Shown here: positions 1-7,110 of the stretch, piece after piece
Layout of the letters: each line of letters opens with the position of its first letter
Numbering within the stretch: the first letter of the stretch is position 1
NCBI GenBank assembly: GCA_027053695.1
Contig: JALUHL010000106.1
Coordinates: 1 to 11,307 of the forward strand
Source of the DNA: Ghiorsea sp.
GTDB lineage: Bacteria > Pseudomonadota > Zetaproteobacteria > Mariprofundales > Mariprofundaceae
Length of the DNA: 11,307 nucleotides
Reading direction: 5' to 3'
Position numbers and translations under genes: made by a program
Notes under the pieces: model-generated
What the model was told of the DNA's origin: nothing
Seen by the model: only the letters and a program-made list of their open reading frames with translations
Database searches by the model: none

Positions 1-451
1 GTTGCTGTTTGCCTTGCTTATGCGCCAAGCTTTGCCAAGCCTTAGGTAGTCCTTTTTGTTTGAAGGCATCATCCAGCCAACTTGTTTCTTTGGTGTTTAC
101 GTCACCTGACCAAATCGCTTCAAACACCGCTTTGCAATACCGCGCCCTATCCTCACCCTCTAAACCCATGGCAATATACATGGCAGGTCGGCTATCAAAC
201 GTGCCTGGGCGAATCATTTTGAAGGGTACATCCAAATATGCTGCCCACCGTTTTAAATCCCGCAAGGAATACAAAGCTTTATTTTTGATGGTTGCAGGCG
301 GTGTGTTGCCTGAAAGTTTGATGAGTTTAGGCAAATTCACAGGTATCCAGTTGATTTGAACATAATGCTCAGCTTGAAACTTATCCATCTGTGTCACCGC
401 CAAATAAGTATAGGGGCTGATAAAGTCGAAATAGAAATCTATCTTTTTCAT
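1..451 (-). CDS. 2-hydroxychromene-2-carboxylate isomerase-like DsbA-family protein, 5' part (runs off left edge)
   Basis: The minus strand is open from an ATG at 451 to the window edge, giving the first 150 residues; the C-terminus lies outside. The protein begins MKKIDFYFDFISPYTYLA, the hallmark start of the HCCA isomerase / kappa-class glutathione transferase branch of the thioredoxin-fold DsbA superfamily. Ser12 in the SPY motif sits where the family has its glutathione-activating serine. Further family-like segments are DLKRWAAYLDVPF (65-77), the FDSRPA stretch (85-90) and VFEAIWSGDVNT (109-120). In known members the enzyme isomerises 2-hydroxychromene-2-carboxylate during naphthalene breakdown, but many homologues sit outside such pathways. 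No other aromatic-degradation gene is visible, so the substrate here is unknown. A GGGGA ribosome site lies about 6 bases before the ATG. The family is clear; the exact reaction is not. Confidence 0.85.
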   Translation of the reverse strand, partial: MKKIDFYFDFISPYTYLAVTQMDKFQAEHYVQINWIPVNLPKLIKLSGNTPPATIKNKALYSLRDLKRWAAYLDVPFKMIRPGTFDSRPAMYIAMGLEGEDRARYCKAVFEAIWSGDVNTKETSWLDDAFKQKGLPKAWQSLAHKQGKQQ

Positions 452-467
452 AATTTTCCCCACGGGG

Positions 468-566
468 CTGCATCCCAAATCAGTACATTCTGCGTTGCTT
501 GTCGTTCATTTGAAAGTATCAAACTTCTCTCCTCGCGCCTTGACTGAAGCTAATTTGGAATCGCAG
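468..566. repeat. Possible small dispersed element bounded by imperfect inverted repeats
   Basis: The gap between the acetyltransferase and the isomerase-like gene carries an inverted pair: CTGCATCCCAAAT at 468-480 and ATTTGGAATCGCAG at 553-566. These are complementary except for one mismatch and one extra base. A shorter dyad, TTTGA-AAGTA-TCAAA, lies between them at 509-523. I see no reading frame of merit inside. The layout resembles a roughly 100-bp non-coding mobile remnant (MITE-like) or a relic repeat, but only one copy is in view, so this is inference. It ends only about 16 bases before the downstream start codon, so it could form part of that gene's leader. Confidence 0.3.
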
Positions 567-586
567 TGCATCCATAGACACAAAAG

Positions 587-1030
587 CTAGCTTACGGGAT
601 ATGTATAAAAATACCACTCACTTTTAGCCGCATCCAAAGCATCATAAACTGCCTGCGCTTGTTGGTTATCGGGTGCTGTCACCCACTGCAAACGCGCTGC
701 ACCTTGGGCTTTGGCATAGTCTGCTGCATGTTTGATCAAGCTTTTGGCTATGCCTTGCCCACGATGCTCAGGCAAGGTGTATATATCATTCAATACAGCA
801 ACTTTGGCTGTGATGCTTGTGGTATAAGAAAAATAAACCGTAGCAAAAGCAACCGCCTTACCCTCTTTTCGATAGAGAAACAAACAACCTTTATCGCTGC
901 CCTCTCCAAACTGACTGAAAAAGGTTTTGTTTCTTGCATCATCAATATCGGCGACATGATAAAATTCCATGTAGGCGCGCACCAAGGGCAGCACTTCATC
1001 CAAGCTCTTTTCAGAAACTGGTTCAATCAA
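587..1030 (-). CDS. GNAT-family N-acetyltransferase
   Basis: A 147-residue single-domain protein of the GCN5-related N-acetyltransferase fold, which moves an acetyl group from acetyl-CoA to an amine. The acetyl-CoA pyrophosphate loop is visible as R90-G-Q-G-I-A95 at the start of the motif A helix, preceded by the beta-strand VAVLNDIYTLPEHR (77-90). Motif B follows in N122-QQAQAVYDALDA (122-134) and ends in the usual aromatic strand EWYFYTYP. Helix 1 is SLDEVLPLVRAYMEFYH (9-25). The start is TTG: an AAGGAG site lies 7 bases upstream, a TGA two codons upstream closes the frame, and the first in-frame ATG (residue 21) would remove helix 1. The nearby ATG at 1037 is in another frame and stops after four codons. 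The gene stands 123 bp after prfC. The substrate cannot be read from sequence; small-molecule or protein targets are both possible. Confidence 0.88.
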   Translation of the reverse strand: MIEPVSEKSLDEVLPLVRAYMEFYHVADIDDARNKTFFSQFGEGSDKGCLFLYRKEGKAVAFATVYFSYTTSITAKVAVLNDIYTLPEHRGQGIAKSLIKHAADYAKAQGAARLQWVTAPDNQQAQAVYDALDAAKSEWYFYTYPVS

Positions 1031-1037
1031 TTCTCAT

Positions 1038-1043
1038 CTCCTT
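1038..1043 (-). promoter_or_regulatory. Ribosome binding site that sets the TTG start of the acetyltransferase
   Basis: AAGGAG on the minus strand is 7 bases from the TTG at 1030-1028, a near-ideal distance. The only nearby ATG (1037-1035) touches this site directly with no spacer and opens a four-codon frame ending in TGA, so it is not the gene start. Confidence 0.75.
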
Positions 1044-1097
1044 CCATACAACCCCAAAACATATAGCATATGGTGAATCAGATTTATCTATCACGTC

Positions 1098-1117
1098 ATT
1101 CCCGTGAAAACGGGAAT
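1098..1117. repeat. REP/dRS3-like 20-bp palindrome (ATTCCCGT-GAAA-ACGGGAAT)
   Basis: Perfect 8-base arms (1098-1105 and 1110-1117) flank a four-base loop, in the context GTC-palindrome-CC. The ATTCCC-N8-GGGAAT form matches the dRS3 repeat known from Neisseria and similar extragenic palindromes in other proteobacteria. It sits between the end of prfC and the acetyltransferase. No T-run follows on either strand, so it is not a standard intrinsic terminator, though as RNA it could protect the 3' end of the prfC message. Confidence 0.6.
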
Positions 1118-1153
1118 CCAGTACCTAAACATAAATGACAATGGCATGACTTT

Positions 1154-2743
1154 TTAGATTTGTTCTCTTGTTTTATGGAACACAATCTCTGGATGCTGCT
1201 CTTCGGTGTAGCTTAACTTCCATGCTGATGGCGCAAGATAAGTAAGGAAACCATCACCATCTTCTGCCAAATTGGCATCAAATAGCTTTTTGAAGGCGGC
1301 AAGCTTCTTATCATCATCACAAGTCACCCAACGCGCCACCTGAAAGTCTGTACCTACATAGTCCGCATCCACTTTATATTCAGCATTCAACCGCGCTACC
1401 GTAACTTCAAACTGCAATACACCCACTGCACCTAGGATATAATCCCCACCCAAGAAAGTACGGAAGACTTGCACAGCACCTTCTTCAGAAAGTTGAATCA
1501 AACCTTTATGCAATTGCTTGCGTTTAAGCGGGTCATTCAAACGAATACGGCGAAACATTTCTGGCGCAAAGTTGGGCACACCTGTAAATTTCAAAGCTTC
1601 TTTGGTGGTAAAGGTATCACCAATACGAATCGTGCCGTGATTATGAATCCCAATAATATCACCTGCATACGCTTCTTCCACATGCGCCCTATCTTGTGCC
1701 ATAAATATCGTTGCATTGGGCACTTTAATATCTTTACCCAACCGATGATGGCGAACCGTCATACCCTTGGTGAATTTGCCTGAACACATACGGAAAAATG
1801 CAATTCTATCTCTATGTTGCGGATCCATATTGGCTTGAATTTTAAAGCAAAATGCAGAGAAATCTTTTTCAGTAGGCTCAACCACGCGTTCAACAGCCTC
1901 CCTAGGCTGAGGGTGCGGTGAAAATTCAACGAAGGCATCCAAAAGCTCGCGTACACCAAAATTATTGATGGCAGAGCCAAAAAACACAGGTGTTTGTGAA
2001 CCTTTAAGGAACTCTTCTAAATCAAAGGGGTTGGCAGCGCCTTCCAGCAGCTCAATTTCTTCGCGCAATTCATCGGCTTGTGAGCCCAGTAGCTCATCCA
2101 ACTTGGGATCGTTCAAATCATCAATAGCAATGGCATCCGCAATATCTTCAGAGCCTGCAACAAACAAGTGTAACTGCTTTTTATACAAATTATACACGCC
2201 TTTAAATGCTTTGCCCATACCAATAGGCCATGAAAGTGGCGCACATTCCACCTGTAATTTTTCTTCAATATCTGCCAACAAATCCAGAGGCTCCAAGCCT
2301 TCCCTATCCAGCTTATTGATAAAGGTGATGATAGGCGTATTACGCATTCGACACACTTCCATCAATTTGAGTGTCTGCCCTTCCACACCTTTACCCGAGT
2401 CAATCACCATCATAGCCGAATCCACAGCCGTGAGTACACGATAGGTATCTTCAGAGAAATCTTGGTGACCTGGAGTGTCGAGCAGATTAATTTCGTAGTC
2501 CGTGCCGTCCACCGCATAGTTAAACTTCATCACCGATGAAGCCACAGAAATACCACGATCTTGCTCAATTTTCATCCAATCTGAAGTCGCATGACGGTCA
2601 GTTTTACGAGATTTTACCGCCCCTGCCATCTGAATCGCACCACCAAATAATAATAGCTTCTCAGTCAGCGTGGTTTTACCCGCATCAGGATGCGAAATAA
2701 TACCAAATGTACGCCGTTTTTTGACTTCATCTTCAAAGCTCAT
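1154..2743 (-). CDS. prfC: Peptide chain release factor 3 (RF3), class II release-factor GTPase
   Basis: RF3 is a translational GTPase that removes RF1 or RF2 from the ribosome after peptide release. The 529-residue length matches the family. The GTPase motifs are intact: G1 [12 protein letters not shown] (14-25), the switch I threonine region near QDRGISV (61-67), G3 DTPGHQDF (89-96) and G4 NKLD (143-146). The early SHPDAGKTT, rather than the SHIDAGKTT/GHVDHGKTT of EF-G and EF-Tu, and the [13 protein letters not shown] segment (45-57) are typical of RF3. The ATG at 2743 has a GAGG site 6 bases upstream, and the start [24 protein letters not shown] is typical of the family. It lies 80 bp after lptF and has a candidate promoter of its own. 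The main alternatives, EF-G or TypA, are ruled out by length and motifs. Confidence 0.97.
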   Translation of the reverse strand: MSFEDEVKKRRTFGIISHPDAGKTTLTEKLLLFGGAIQMAGAVKSRKTDRHATSDWMKIEQDRGISVASSVMKFNYAVDGTDYEINLLDTPGHQDFSEDTYRVLTAVDSAMMVIDSGKGVEGQTLKLMEVCRMRNTPIITFINKLDREGLEPLDLLADIEEKLQVECAPLSWPIGMGKAFKGVYNLYKKQLHLFVAGSEDIADAIAIDDLNDPKLDELLGSQADELREEIELLEGAANPFDLEEFLKGSQTPVFFGSAINNFGVRELLDAFVEFSPHPQPREAVERVVEPTEKDFSAFCFKIQANMDPQHRDRIAFFRMCSGKFTKGMTVRHHRLGKDIKVPNATIFMAQDRAHVEEAYAGDIIGIHNHGTIRIGDTFTTKEALKFTGVPNFAPEMFRRIRLNDPLKRKQLHKGLIQLSEEGAVQVFRTFLGGDYILGAVGVLQFEVTVARLNAEYKVDADYVGTDFQVARWVTCDDDKKLAAFKKLFDANLAEDGDGFLTYLAPSAWKLSYTEEQHPEIVFHKTREQI

Positions 2744-2769
2744 GCTTACCTCACTATAAAAGAAGCGGA

Positions 2770-2778
2770 ACTATAACA
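2770..2778 (-). promoter_or_regulatory. Candidate extended -10 promoter of prfC
   Basis: The minus strand reads TGTTATAGT, an exact extended -10 TGn followed by TATAGT (5 of 6 to TATAAT). The -35 region is poor (about ATGCTT at a 17-base spacer), which is common for extended -10 promoters. Transcription would start near 2763, leaving a leader of about 20 bases before the prfC ATG. This supports prfC being expressed separately from the lptF transcript. Confidence 0.45.
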
Positions 2779-2823
2779 GCATGGATTTTTTTAAGCATGA
2801 TAAAAAGTTAGAGTGAACAGACC

Positions 2824-3942
2824 CTAGAAGTATTTTTTCTTGAGTCGCTTCAAAGATAGGCTTCCGTATTGGTTGACCTGCATAAATAAAAAGTATGCAA
2901 CCATGGCATAAAACCCTTCCAATACCCATGTGAACCACCATGGGAAAGCACCAAGAGCAATTTTTTTCGCTATAATCAGTTGAGATTGCGTCATCACTGC
3001 AAGCAAGACCAGGGCGAGGATAAAAGAGCCACCTTTCTGGGTTCGTTTACCTTGCAAACTCAATGGAATGGCTAAAAAGAATAAAATAAGCAGTGAAATC
3101 GGCGGTATTAACCTACGCTGCCATTCGGCAATTGCTGCGGTAGCATGATTTTCTTGCATCACGTCATAAAGCTTAGCCAAGCTCATATACAAAAAGTTCG
3201 ATTCCGCATTGAGTTTTCTATATTCTGTTTCAAGCACAATGGGCACTTGGATTTGATACTCTTTAAAGTTGGTTAAGTTCAAATTATCTTTTTGACCACC
3301 CAGCTGATTGCCATCAAAAAGCTGCACCAATAATCCTATATCGGATTGATTGATGGTTGCCTTTTGCGCAAAATAAATGATGGGTTTGTTTTTATCTTCT
3401 CTTGCATCCGCAATCAGCACTTTGGTATATGCGCCATCCTCATTTTTACCCTCAAAATAAAAGGTAATACCCTCTATATCTGAAAATCGTTGTGGTACAA
3501 AGCTTGGCACAGACCGCAATGATGATAATTGTTCGACAGTATTATGAATTTGCAACTTGCTCGCGGGCACAATATGCATGGTTAACGCCAACAAACCTAT
3601 ACTCAAGGCTACACCTGCTAACAATATCGGTAGAAAGACTTGAAATAGCGACAAACCGCCTGCATACATGGCATCAAGTTCAGAACTACCCTGAAACGCT
3701 TTAACAGCACGGTATAAAGCAAAAAAGTAGGATACGGGCACAACCATCAACAAAATACTGGGCAATAAGCTGGCAAACAATTGCAGCGACAAATCCAAAG
3801 GCACATCATTTTCAATCAAATCAGGCAACCAAAACAACACTTTTTGCAACATAAAGATGGCCGTTACAAGCGTTAAAATACCAAAAAAGGGTAATGCCCA
3901 GCTTTTAAGCACATACTTACTCAAGGTACTTATTCTAAGCAT
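2824..3942 (-). CDS. lptF: LptF/LptG (YjgP/YjgQ) family LPS-export permease, most like LptF
   Basis: This inner-membrane subunit belongs to the LptB2FG transporter, which extracts lipopolysaccharide and passes it to the LptC-LptA bridge. The 372 residues fit the family plan: three N-terminal membrane helices (about 15-37, 52-75, 99-122), a periplasmic beta-rich domain (about 125-262) and three C-terminal helices (about 279-295, 305-325, 335-354). The cytoplasmic SSELDAMYAGG segment (86-96) is the coupling-helix region that contacts the LptB ATPase. The EWQRRLIPPISLLILFFLAIPLS stretch favours LptF over LptG, though that choice is less certain than the family. Its partner gene is not adjacent on either side (cysS and prfC flank it), whereas lptF and lptG are usually paired. 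A hairpin in the 35-bp gap after cysS covers its AAGGA ribosome site. Confidence 0.85.
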   Translation of the reverse strand: MLRISTLSKYVLKSWALPFFGILTLVTAIFMLQKVLFWLPDLIENDVPLDLSLQLFASLLPSILLMVVPVSYFFALYRAVKAFQGSSELDAMYAGGLSLFQVFLPILLAGVALSIGLLALTMHIVPASKLQIHNTVEQLSSLRSVPSFVPQRFSDIEGITFYFEGKNEDGAYTKVLIADAREDKNKPIIYFAQKATINQSDIGLLVQLFDGNQLGGQKDNLNLTNFKEYQIQVPIVLETEYRKLNAESNFLYMSLAKLYDVMQENHATAAIAEWQRRLIPPISLLILFFLAIPLSLQGKRTQKGGSFILALVLLAVMTQSQLIIAKKIALGAFPWWFTWVLEGFYAMVAYFLFMQVNQYGSLSLKRLKKKYF

Positions 3943-3950
3943 AGCTTAGA

Positions 3951-3968
3951 TTTCCTTAACCAAGGAAA
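3951..3968 (-). promoter_or_regulatory. Hairpin that covers the lptF ribosome binding site
   Basis: On the minus strand TTTCCTT-GGTT-AAGGAAA forms perfect 7-base arms with a four-base loop. The AAGGA ribosome site of lptF (3957-3953, 10 bases before the ATG) lies in the 3' arm. The hairpin begins 9 bases after the cysS stop, so a ribosome finishing cysS would physically cover or open it. This arrangement suggests translational coupling of lptF to cysS. No T-run follows, so it is not a terminator. Confidence 0.5.
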
Positions 3969-3977
3969 GTTTTGAAT

Positions 3978-5354
3978 TTAGGATACTTTTTTCCATCGGG
4001 TACCTTGCGGACTATCTTCAAGTACAATGCCTTGCCCTAGCAATTCATCACGAATCGTATCGGCTTTTGCAAAATCTTTATCCAATTTGGCTTGTTTGCG
4101 CGCTTCAATCAAAGCATCAATGGCTTGCGCATCCACATCACCAGCTTGAAACCAAATATCCGCATCATCTTGGGCAATGCCTAAGAAATGGGTCATTGCA
4201 ACAAATGAGGCAGACAAAGCACTACTATCTTCATTCTTATCTAAGGCCTTATTCAAACTTCGGCATACTTCATACAGATGCGCCAAGGCTTCAGGTGTAT
4301 TAAAATCATCATCCATGGCCTGCACAAATTCAGCAGGTAACCCTTCTTCCTTAGCAGGTTGAAGTTGCTGGATGCGGCGCTTGGTTTCATACAATCTATC
4401 CAAACCTGCTTTTGCTACATCCAAAGCTTGGTCGGAATAATCCAGCGGTGAACGATAATGGGTGCCTAGAATAAAAGTGCGCAAGACTTCGGGATGATAT
4501 TGTCCTAACACTTCGCTGATGGTAAAGAAATTACCCAACGATTTGGACATTTTCTCTGCATTAATATTCACAAAGCCATTATGCAGCCAATATTTAGCAA
4601 ACTCACCACCATTGGCAGCTCTAGCTTGGGCAATTTCATTCTCATGATGCGGGAATTTCAAATCCATACCACCGCCATGAATATCGAAGCTTGCACCCAA
4701 ATGTTTGCAGCTCATGGCCGAGCATTCAATATGCCAACCAGGCCTACCCTTGCCCCATGGTGAATCCCAAGATGGTTCATCAGGTTTGGCTTGTTTCCAA
4801 AGCACAAAATCCAATGGGTCACGCTTGTGGTGGTCAACATCTACCCTGCTTCCTGATTCTAAATCATCGATGTTTTTACCTGATAACTGCCCATAATCTT
4901 TGAATTCACGCACTGCATAAAGCACATCACCAGACTCACAAACATAAGCAAAACCTTTGTCGATCAAAGCTTGAATCATTTCAATCATTTCAGGCATATG
5001 TGTGGTCGCTCTAGGCTCTAGCGTTGGTCTTAAGCAGCCCAAAGCATCCATATCTCGATGAAACGCATCAATCATAGACTGGGTCAGTTCATCAATCTCA
5101 ATGCCCGCCAACTGCGCACGCTGAATAATTTTATCATCCACATCCGTAAAGTTGCGCACATAGCTAACAGCATAACCTGAGGCTTGTAGCCAACGATAAA
5201 TCATATCAAACACAACCATCACGCGCGCATGCCCCACATGGCATTGGTCATATACGGTCACACCGCACACATACATGCCCACCTTGCCTTCATGCAGAGA
5301 AGTAAACGCTTCTTTGCTGCGTGTGAGTGAATTATAAAGCTGTAAACTTGCCAT
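3978..5354 (-). CDS. cysS: Cysteinyl-tRNA synthetase
   Basis: A class I synthetase that charges tRNA-Cys with cysteine in the cytoplasm. With the start at 5354 it has 458 residues, a normal length. The HIGH motif is H39-VGH42, the KMSKS motif is exact at 268-272, and the four zinc ligands that select cysteine are all present: Cys30, Cys211, His236 and Glu240. The PGWHIECSAM and FPHHENEIAQ segments are typical of the family. The frame can be opened one codon earlier at a TTG (5357), but the ATG at 5354 is preferred. It overlaps the gltX stop in TGATG, and its protein starts MASLQLYNSLTRSK, as usual for the family. There is no good ribosome site, so it probably depends on re-initiation after gltX. 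Confidence 0.97.
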   Translation of the reverse strand: MASLQLYNSLTRSKEAFTSLHEGKVGMYVCGVTVYDQCHVGHARVMVVFDMIYRWLQASGYAVSYVRNFTDVDDKIIQRAQLAGIEIDELTQSMIDAFHRDMDALGCLRPTLEPRATTHMPEMIEMIQALIDKGFAYVCESGDVLYAVREFKDYGQLSGKNIDDLESGSRVDVDHHKRDPLDFVLWKQAKPDEPSWDSPWGKGRPGWHIECSAMSCKHLGASFDIHGGGMDLKFPHHENEIAQARAANGGEFAKYWLHNGFVNINAEKMSKSLGNFFTISEVLGQYHPEVLRTFILGTHYRSPLDYSDQALDVAKAGLDRLYETKRRIQQLQPAKEEGLPAEFVQAMDDDFNTPEALAHLYEVCRSLNKALDKNEDSSALSASFVAMTHFLGIAQDDADIWFQAGDVDAQAIDALIEARKQAKLDKDFAKADTIRDELLGQGIVLEDSPQGTRWKKVS

Positions 5355-6751
5355 CAAAGCGTATCCAAGACCTTTTGCAAACGCACACAGATACCATCTT
5401 GACCTAAAAACTTCACCACCTTACTCATTTCAGGGCCATGGGCTTGGTCGGTAAGCGCAATACGCAAGGGCATAAACAATGCTTTGCCTTTATAACCCGT
5501 GGCTTCTTTGAGCGCAGTTGTCCACGCTTTCCAATCGGTGCAGTCCATGGCTTGCGCAAGGTTTAAAGCTTGGCTGAAGAAATCTCTCCCTGCCTCTTGA
5601 AGCACGCTTTTATGTTCATCCGAATAAGGCTGTGTTGCATCCCATAAATGCCTGAACTGAAACACATCTTCTATGCGGCTTAAGTTGCCAGCCATGATTT
5701 CTGCCAAGCGCAAAGTCTGCTCATCATTCAAGCTGATACCTTCTTTTTGCAAGGCGGCGCTTAATAAAGGTGCAAGTTCGGATGCAGGCTTTTCATGCAG
5801 TAATTTGGTATGCCAGCGCCACATCGCTTCATTGCTCCAGCGCACAGATGAAGTTGACAAATGCTCAATATCCACATGTTGTAATAAAGCCTCAATGCTT
5901 AACGCATCTTCAGGGATATTCGGATGCCCCAAACGCACCATGGCTTGCTGCAAAGCTTCAGGAAACAACCCTTCATCCCTTAAATCAGCCACACTGTGGC
6001 TTCCTGTACGCTTGGATAATTTCGCGCCATCTTCGCCCAATAAAAGCCCATGATGCAAACAAACGGGTGCAGTGTAACCTAAAGATTCCAGCATCCATAC
6101 TTGATATGCCGAATTGGTCAAATGGTCATCCCCGCGCAAAACATGGCTGATACCGTCCACAGCATCATCAATAGCATTGGGCAGTAAAAAGGTAAATGTA
6201 CCATCTGAGCGAACCACCACAGGGTCATCCAAATCTTTGCGCAGAAACACCACATTATTACGCAGCATATCAGGCACAGTCACTTCACCATTCTCAGCAT
6301 GCACAGCCAAGCGCCAAGTATGGGTTTCACCTGCATCCAATTTCTCTTGTCTTTGCGCATCAGACAAAGCGCGGCAACGTCCATTGTAGCGCGGCGGCAA
6401 TCCACGAGATGTGGCTAACTTCCTATCAAGGTTAAGCTGACTTTCTGAGCAAAAACAAGGGTATGCAAGATTATCTTCAGCCAATGTATCAAGTGCTTGT
6501 TGATGCTTCTCTGCATGCGCAGATTGAAACAAAGGCTCATCATCCCACTGCAAACCCAGCCACAACATATCTTGCTTTAATGCATCGATATATTGCTGCT
6601 CTGAGCGGCTTTGGTCGGTATCTTCAAAGCGTAATAAAAACTTACCACCCATCTTGCGAGCGAACATCCAGTTGAGCATGGCAGTACGCACATTTCCTAA
6701 ATGCATTAGCCCTGTTGGTGATGGTGCAAACCTTGTAACAACCTTACTCAT
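5354..6751 (-). CDS. gltX: Glutamyl-tRNA synthetase (somewhat unusual motif variants)
   Basis: A class I synthetase that attaches glutamate to tRNA-Glu; in organisms lacking GlnRS a second or relaxed copy also mischarges tRNA-Gln for the GatCAB amidotransferase. The 465-residue length is normal. The HIGH motif appears as HLGN (17-20) rather than the common HVGG/HIGG, and the KMSKS motif as KLSKR (244-248) followed by TGSHSV rather than HGAVSV. The zinc site keeps Cys99, Cys101 and Cys126, but the position of the fourth ligand in E. coli (His127) is Ala128 here. HVLRGDDHLTN (203-213) and the C-terminal anticodon-binding region are as expected. It overlaps the ftsB stop by ATGA and has an AAAGGA ribosome site about 10 bases upstream. 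A tRNA-Gln-type (GluRS2-like) role is possible but not shown. Confidence 0.95.
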   Translation of the reverse strand: MSKVVTRFAPSPTGLMHLGNVRTAMLNWMFARKMGGKFLLRFEDTDQSRSEQQYIDALKQDMLWLGLQWDDEPLFQSAHAEKHQQALDTLAEDNLAYPCFCSESQLNLDRKLATSRGLPPRYNGRCRALSDAQRQEKLDAGETHTWRLAVHAENGEVTVPDMLRNNVVFLRKDLDDPVVVRSDGTFTFLLPNAIDDAVDGISHVLRGDDHLTNSAYQVWMLESLGYTAPVCLHHGLLLGEDGAKLSKRTGSHSVADLRDEGLFPEALQQAMVRLGHPNIPEDALSIEALLQHVDIEHLSTSSVRWSNEAMWRWHTKLLHEKPASELAPLLSAALQKEGISLNDEQTLRLAEIMAGNLSRIEDVFQFRHLWDATQPYSDEHKSVLQEAGRDFFSQALNLAQAMDCTDWKAWTTALKEATGYKGKALFMPLRIALTDQAHGPEMSKVVKFLGQDGICVRLQKVLDTL

Positions 6752-7107
6752 TTCTTTATATTCCTTTGTTTATCTTTGTTTTCATGTTGTTTGCCCGCTT
6801 TTTTAGATGATGCTGGCATAATAATCATGGTTTCATCGGGGTAAACATAGCCCAATTCTCGATGAATCACCTCTTCCAAAGCTTTAGGGTCTTCTCGCAT
6901 ACGAATCACTTCTTGTTGCAAGCTTTGTTTCTCAGCCTTTAAACGCTTGATATCTTCTTGCAACTGCTGCCTAGCTTGCATTTCCTGCTGCAAAACAAAA
7001 TACCCATGTTTGGAAAAGACTAAATCCCAAAACATGAGTATCATGATAGCTACACCAACGCTATAAAGAAGCCACTTTCGCAGCTTTTTTAAAGAAAACG
7101 CTTTCAG
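6748..7107 (-). CDS. ftsB: Cell division protein FtsB (DivIC/septum formation initiator family), CTG start proposed
   Basis: FtsB is a small single-pass membrane protein that joins FtsL and FtsQ in the divisome and helps switch on septal peptidoglycan synthesis. From the CTG at 7107 the protein is 119 residues: a short basic cytoplasmic tail (KAFSLKKLRK, 2-11), a membrane helix (about 12-31), a periplasmic coiled coil (about 37-75), then ALEEVIHRELGYVYPDET, which matches the E. coli ALEERARNELSMTRPGET segment. A lysine-rich tail ends it. The first in-frame ATG is at 7044; starting there gives 98 residues and removes the first half of the membrane helix, and no good ribosome site precedes it. 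The CTG has AAGAGG 7 bases upstream. The frame is open right back to the eno stop. The position after eno is the classic one for ftsB. Confidence 0.88.
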   Translation of the reverse strand: MKAFSLKKLRKWLLYSVGVAIMILMFWDLVFSKHGYFVLQQEMQARQQLQEDIKRLKAEKQSLQQEVIRMREDPKALEEVIHRELGYVYPDETMIIMPASSKKAGKQHENKDKQRNIKK

Positions 7108-7110
7108 ATG

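Noticed and set aside
9..359. Plus-strand open frame of 116 codons at the left edge
   Set aside because: It is antisense to the clearly recognisable isomerase-like gene on the minus strand, has no family features and no ribosome site.
659..1066. Plus-strand open frame of 135 codons opposite the acetyltransferase
   Set aside because: It is a shadow of the GNAT gene; its composition (Cys, Ile, His rich) and lack of motifs argue against a real protein.
1965..2444. Plus-strand open frame of 159 codons opposite prfC, rich in serine
   Set aside because: Its serine runs mirror acidic and leucine codons of prfC; no start signal and no domain.
2744..2823. Terminator between lptF and prfC
   Set aside because: There are T and A runs but no stem with adequate arms, so I do not call one; transcription could run on into prfC.
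5355..5357. TTG one codon upstream as the cysS start
   Set aside because: The ATG at 5354 gives the normal N-terminus and forms the TGATG overlap with the gltX stop; the TTG adds only one residue and has no better ribosome site.
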